From contig JAYZFC010000005.1 in the NCBI GenBank assembly GCA_036337035.1, forward strand, positions 124,001-188,000: a DNA stretch of 64,000 nt. The letters run 5' to 3'. Made by a program: the position numbers and the translations under genes. Below, piece by piece: positions 61,695 to 64,000 of this stretch. The DNA is from TMED78 sp036337035 (GTDB lineage: Bacteria; Pseudomonadota; Gammaproteobacteria; Steroidobacterales; Rariloculaceae). A model generated the notes under the pieces. The model made no database searches. It was not told the origin of the DNA and worked only from the letters and a program-made list of their open reading frames with translations. Every line of letters starts with the position of its first letter. The first letter of the stretch is position 1.

Positions 61695-63044
61695 TTAAGC
61701 TACAGATTTACTAGAATCCAAGACAATCCTTCCTCTTAAGCAGTTGGGAAGAGATTCGACAATTACAACATCGACAAATTTTCCTATAAGGCTTTGATTC
61801 CCTTGAAAATTAACCCATCTATTATTTTCTGTTCTTCCAGATAATTCTTTATTTGATTTTTTTGAGACCTTTTCTACTAAAATAGTTTGTTTAGAGCCAA
61901 TCATATTTTCACTTATTTTCTTAGCCTGAGAATTGATTAAATCCTGTAAAATTTTTAACCGATCATGCTTAACCTCTTTAGAAACTGTATCATTAATGTC
62001 AGATGCTGGAGTTCCAGGTCTTGGGCTATATACAAAACTATATGAATGATCAAATCCTATTTCTTCAACTAAGTCCATAGTCTGATTAAAATCAAAGTCA
62101 TCTTCTCCAGGGAAGCCTACAATAAAATCAGAAGAAATAGAAATATTTGGTCTCACTTGTCTTAATCTTGCAATTTTTGATTTATAGCCTGAAACCGTAT
62201 GCCCTCTCTTCATAAGCTTTAAAATACGATCAGAGCCACTCTGTATGGGTAAATGAAGATGATTTGCGAGCTCCAAAACTTCACCATAAGTATCAATAAG
62301 TCTATTTCGAAATTGAACTGGATGAGAAGTAGTAAATCTTAATCTCTCAATACCATCAATCTTCGCAATCATTTTTATTAATGATGATAGGTCTACAAGT
62401 TTCTTATCAGGATCATGGTCACGATATGCATTTACATTCTGACCAAGTAGATTTATCTCTTTTACGCCTATTTCTGCTAATCTATTTGCTTCAGATAATA
62501 CATCATTGAAAGGTCTGCTTACCTCTTCTCCACGAGTAAATGGAACAATACAATAAGTACAATATTTACTGCAACCCTCCATAATTGTTAAAAATGCTGA
62601 ACTAGGGCTTTTATTGGGCTCAGGAATCTGATCAAATTTCTCCATAGAAGGAAAGCTAACATCAACAACATTAGAATAACCTGATCTTATTTTTTTTATC
62701 ATCTGTGGAAGACGATGAAGAGTTTGGGGGCCAAAAACTAAATCGACATAAGGTGCTCTTTTTAAAATAGCTTCGCCTTCTTGACTGGCAACACATCCAC
62801 CAACACCTATAATAGTTTTAGGATTTATCTCTTTTTGAGATCTCCACCTTCCTAGCTGATGAAATACTTTCTCTTGAGCTTTTTCTCTTATAGAACAAGT
62901 ATTAAGAATTAAAATGTCTGCATCTTCAGGTCTATCAGTTTTTTCAATCTTGAGGCTTTCTTTCAAAATATCATTCATCTTATCAGAATCATATGTATTC
63001 ATCTGACAGCCAAAAGTTTTTATATATACAGAACTTTTAGTCAT
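61695..63044 (-). CDS. miaB: tRNA-2-methylthio-N6-dimethylallyladenosine synthase
   Basis: Radical-SAM methylthiotransferase acting on i6A37 of tRNAs reading U-start codons. The N-terminal cluster cysteines are Cys13 (FGCQMN), Cys50 and Cys84; the radical-SAM CxxxCxxC is Cys158, Cys162, Cys165 (GCSKYCTYC). A C-terminal TRAM domain (SKQTILVEKVSKKSN...) is present. 449 residues. It begins 3 bases after ssb, an unusual neighbour. Confidence 0.97.
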   Translation of the reverse strand: MTKSSVYIKTFGCQMNTYDSDKMNDILKESLKIEKTDRPEDADILILNTCSIREKAQEKVFHQLGRWRSQKEINPKTIIGVGGCVASQEGEAILKRAPYVDLVFGPQTLHRLPQMIKKIRSGYSNVVDVSFPSMEKFDQIPEPNKSPSSAFLTIMEGCSKYCTYCIVPFTRGEEVSRPFNDVLSEANRLAEIGVKEINLLGQNVNAYRDHDPDKKLVDLSSLIKMIAKIDGIERLRFTTSHPVQFRNRLIDTYGEVLELANHLHLPIQSGSDRILKLMKRGHTVSGYKSKIARLRQVRPNISISSDFIVGFPGEDDFDFNQTMDLVEEIGFDHSYSFVYSPRPGTPASDINDTVSKEVKHDRLKILQDLINSQAKKISENMIGSKQTILVEKVSKKSNKELSGRTENNRWVNFQGNQSLIGKFVDVVIVESLPNCLRGRIVLDSSKSVA

Positions 63045-63047
63045 ATG

Positions 63048-63488
63048 CTAAAAAGGGATATCATCATTAAAATCTTCTGAAGAGCTAGATGGTGAAGAAG
63101 TTGCTTCACTCTGATTAGTTTGCTCTTCTGGCATATCTCCAATACTTGCAGATCTACCTCCTAACATTTGAAGTTCATTAGCAATAATTTCTGTAGTCCA
63201 TCTATCATTACCATCTTTATCTTGCCACTTCCTTGTCCTAAGTTTACCTTCAATATATATTTGTGAACCTTTTTTTAGATACTCAGCAGCTATTTCAGCC
63301 AACCTATTAAAAAAAGCAATTCTATGCCACTCAGTCCTATCTTGCTTTTCACCTGTTTCTTTATCCTTCCACGATTCATTTGTTGCTATGCTCACATTTG
63401 TAACAGAACTTCCACTTGGCATAGCGGAAGTTTTAGGGTCCGCACCAAGAGTACCAACTAGTATTACTTTATTTATGCCTCTAGCCAT
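63048..63488 (-). CDS. ssb: Single-stranded DNA-binding protein
   Basis: Coats single-stranded DNA in replication and repair. OB fold with MARGINKVILVGTLGADP at the start, NESWKDKETGEKQDRTEWHR and LRTRKWQDKDGNDRWTTE; a low-complexity Ser/Gln linker precedes the protein-interaction tip DDIPF at 142-146. AGGGAG lies just upstream. It is divergent from uvrA, as in E. coli; no LexA-type box could be seen between them. Confidence 0.97.
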   Translation of the reverse strand: MARGINKVILVGTLGADPKTSAMPSGSSVTNVSIATNESWKDKETGEKQDRTEWHRIAFFNRLAEIAAEYLKKGSQIYIEGKLRTRKWQDKDGNDRWTTEIIANELQMLGGRSASIGDMPEEQTNQSEATSSPSSSSEDFNDDIPF

Positions 63489-63585
63489 AAAATCTCCCTA
63501 TTTTTAAAATCATTATTAAATCCATTAATTGTTATATAATTGTACGCTTTAGCTTAATTAAAGGCACATAAATTTACAATTAAAT

Positions 63586-64000
63586 ATGAAGAATTCCCAA
63601 CTAAAAAACCAAATATGTGTAAAGGGCGCTAGAACTCATAATTTAAAAAATATTGATGTTACTCTTCCCAGAAATAAACTTGTTGTAATAACAGGCCTAT
63701 CAGGCTCAGGAAAATCATCTCTTGCTTTTGATACTCTATATGCTGAAGGGCAAAGGAGATATGTAGAATCACTCTCAACTTATGCCAGACAATTCCTATC
63801 TGTTATGGATAAGCCAGATGTTGAACATATAGAAGGGTTATCACCAGCTATCTCAATTGAACAAAAATCAACATCTCATAATCCTAGATCAACAGTTGGA
63901 ACAATAACTGAAGTATATGACTATCTTAGATTGCTTTTTGCTCGAGCTGGAATACCACATTGCCCTAATCATAAAAAAATAAAACTACAAGCACAAAATA
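63586..64000 (+). CDS. uvrA: Excinuclease ABC subunit A, 5' part (cut by window edge)
   Basis: Damage-recognition ATPase of nucleotide excision repair. 138 residues are visible: CVKGARTHNLKNIDVTLPRN, Walker A GLSGSGKS at 37-44, then FDTLYAEGQRRYVESLSTYA and SPAISIEQKSTSHNPRSTVG, all standard UvrA. The zinc finger and second ATPase lie beyond the window. A TATAAT at 63535-63540 could be its -10, giving a leader of about 40 bases; a TACAAT at 63575 is a closer alternative. Confidence 0.97.
   Translation, partial: MKNSQLKNQICVKGARTHNLKNIDVTLPRNKLVVITGLSGSGKSSLAFDTLYAEGQRRYVESLSTYARQFLSVMDKPDVEHIEGLSPAISIEQKSTSHNPRSTVGTITEVYDYLRLLFARAGIPHCPNHKKIKLQAQN

Noticed and set aside
63489..63585. LexA-type SOS box between ssb and uvrA
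   Set aside because: No CTG-N10-CAG or close variant is visible in the spacer.

Overview
The window is a gene-dense, strongly AT-rich stretch of a gammaproteobacterial chromosome with a streamlined look: gaps are mostly under 50 bases, many genes overlap by 1 to 4 bases, non-ATG starts are common, and no gap exceeds 300 bases. Gene order repeatedly matches Pseudomonas/E. coli blocks (prfA-prmC-moeB; TPR-lolB-tRNA-Gln-prs-rplY-pth-ychF; lptD-surA-pdxA-rsmA-apaH; ygfB-pepP-ubiH-ubiI-gcvTHP with zapA-ssrS-ygfA divergent; lptE-holA-nadD-rsfS-rlmH; miaB-ybeZ-ybeY-corC-lnt; ssb/uvrA divergent). A small-genome marine lineage such as SAR86 is my best guess. That is inference from composition and content, not proven here.

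Layout. 1-10185: end of metH, then moeB, prmC and prfA on minus, then a TPR lipoprotein, lolB, tRNA-Gln, prs, rplY, pth and ychF on plus. 10200-19536 is the most accessory part: an M20 peptidase, a glycan set (GT4, asnB-like amidotransferase, FkbM methyltransferase, fucosyltransferase-like protein), a CAT-anticodon tRNA, and a compact minus-strand cluster phhB / Tat cupin / secreted hydrolase / 2OG-Fe(II) oxygenase. 19689-25879: outer-membrane assembly and housekeeping (lptD, surA, pdxA, rsmA, apaH). 25891-34867: a tandem glycine riboswitch heading gcvT-gcvH-gcvP, a Deg7/Nma111-like double protease, lgt and thyA. 34920-40717: ubiquinone hydroxylases, pepP, ygfB, a coiled-coil protein, zapA, 6S RNA and ygfA. 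40957-41397: a histone-H1-like Lys/Ala protein built as V(AKKK)n. 41467-49684: rpiA, rplM-rpsI, coq7, djlA, purC, purE, yhdP. 49691-64000: rlmH, rsfS, nadD, holA, a Trm112-like protein, yidD, cysS, hisI, lptE, leuS, lnt, corC, ybeY, ybeZ, miaB, ssb and the start of uvrA.

Functional links. The glycine cleavage system makes 5,10-methylene-THF, which ThyA consumes in the same gene run; MetH and YgfA are also folate enzymes. Lgt, Lnt and LolB cover lipoprotein maturation and delivery, and LptD, LptE and SurA cover LPS export. UbiH, UbiI and Coq7 together give the three ring hydroxylations of ubiquinone synthesis. The most unusual points are a LeuRS of non-gammaproteobacterial type inverted at the usual leuS locus, a HisI with an altered metal-site motif nearby, the double Deg protease, the tetrapeptide lattice of the H1-like protein, a candidate leaderless promoter ahead of the zapA operon, and the uncharacterised phhB/cupin/hydrolase/oxygenase cluster. 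I found no CRISPR array, insertion sequence or prophage.
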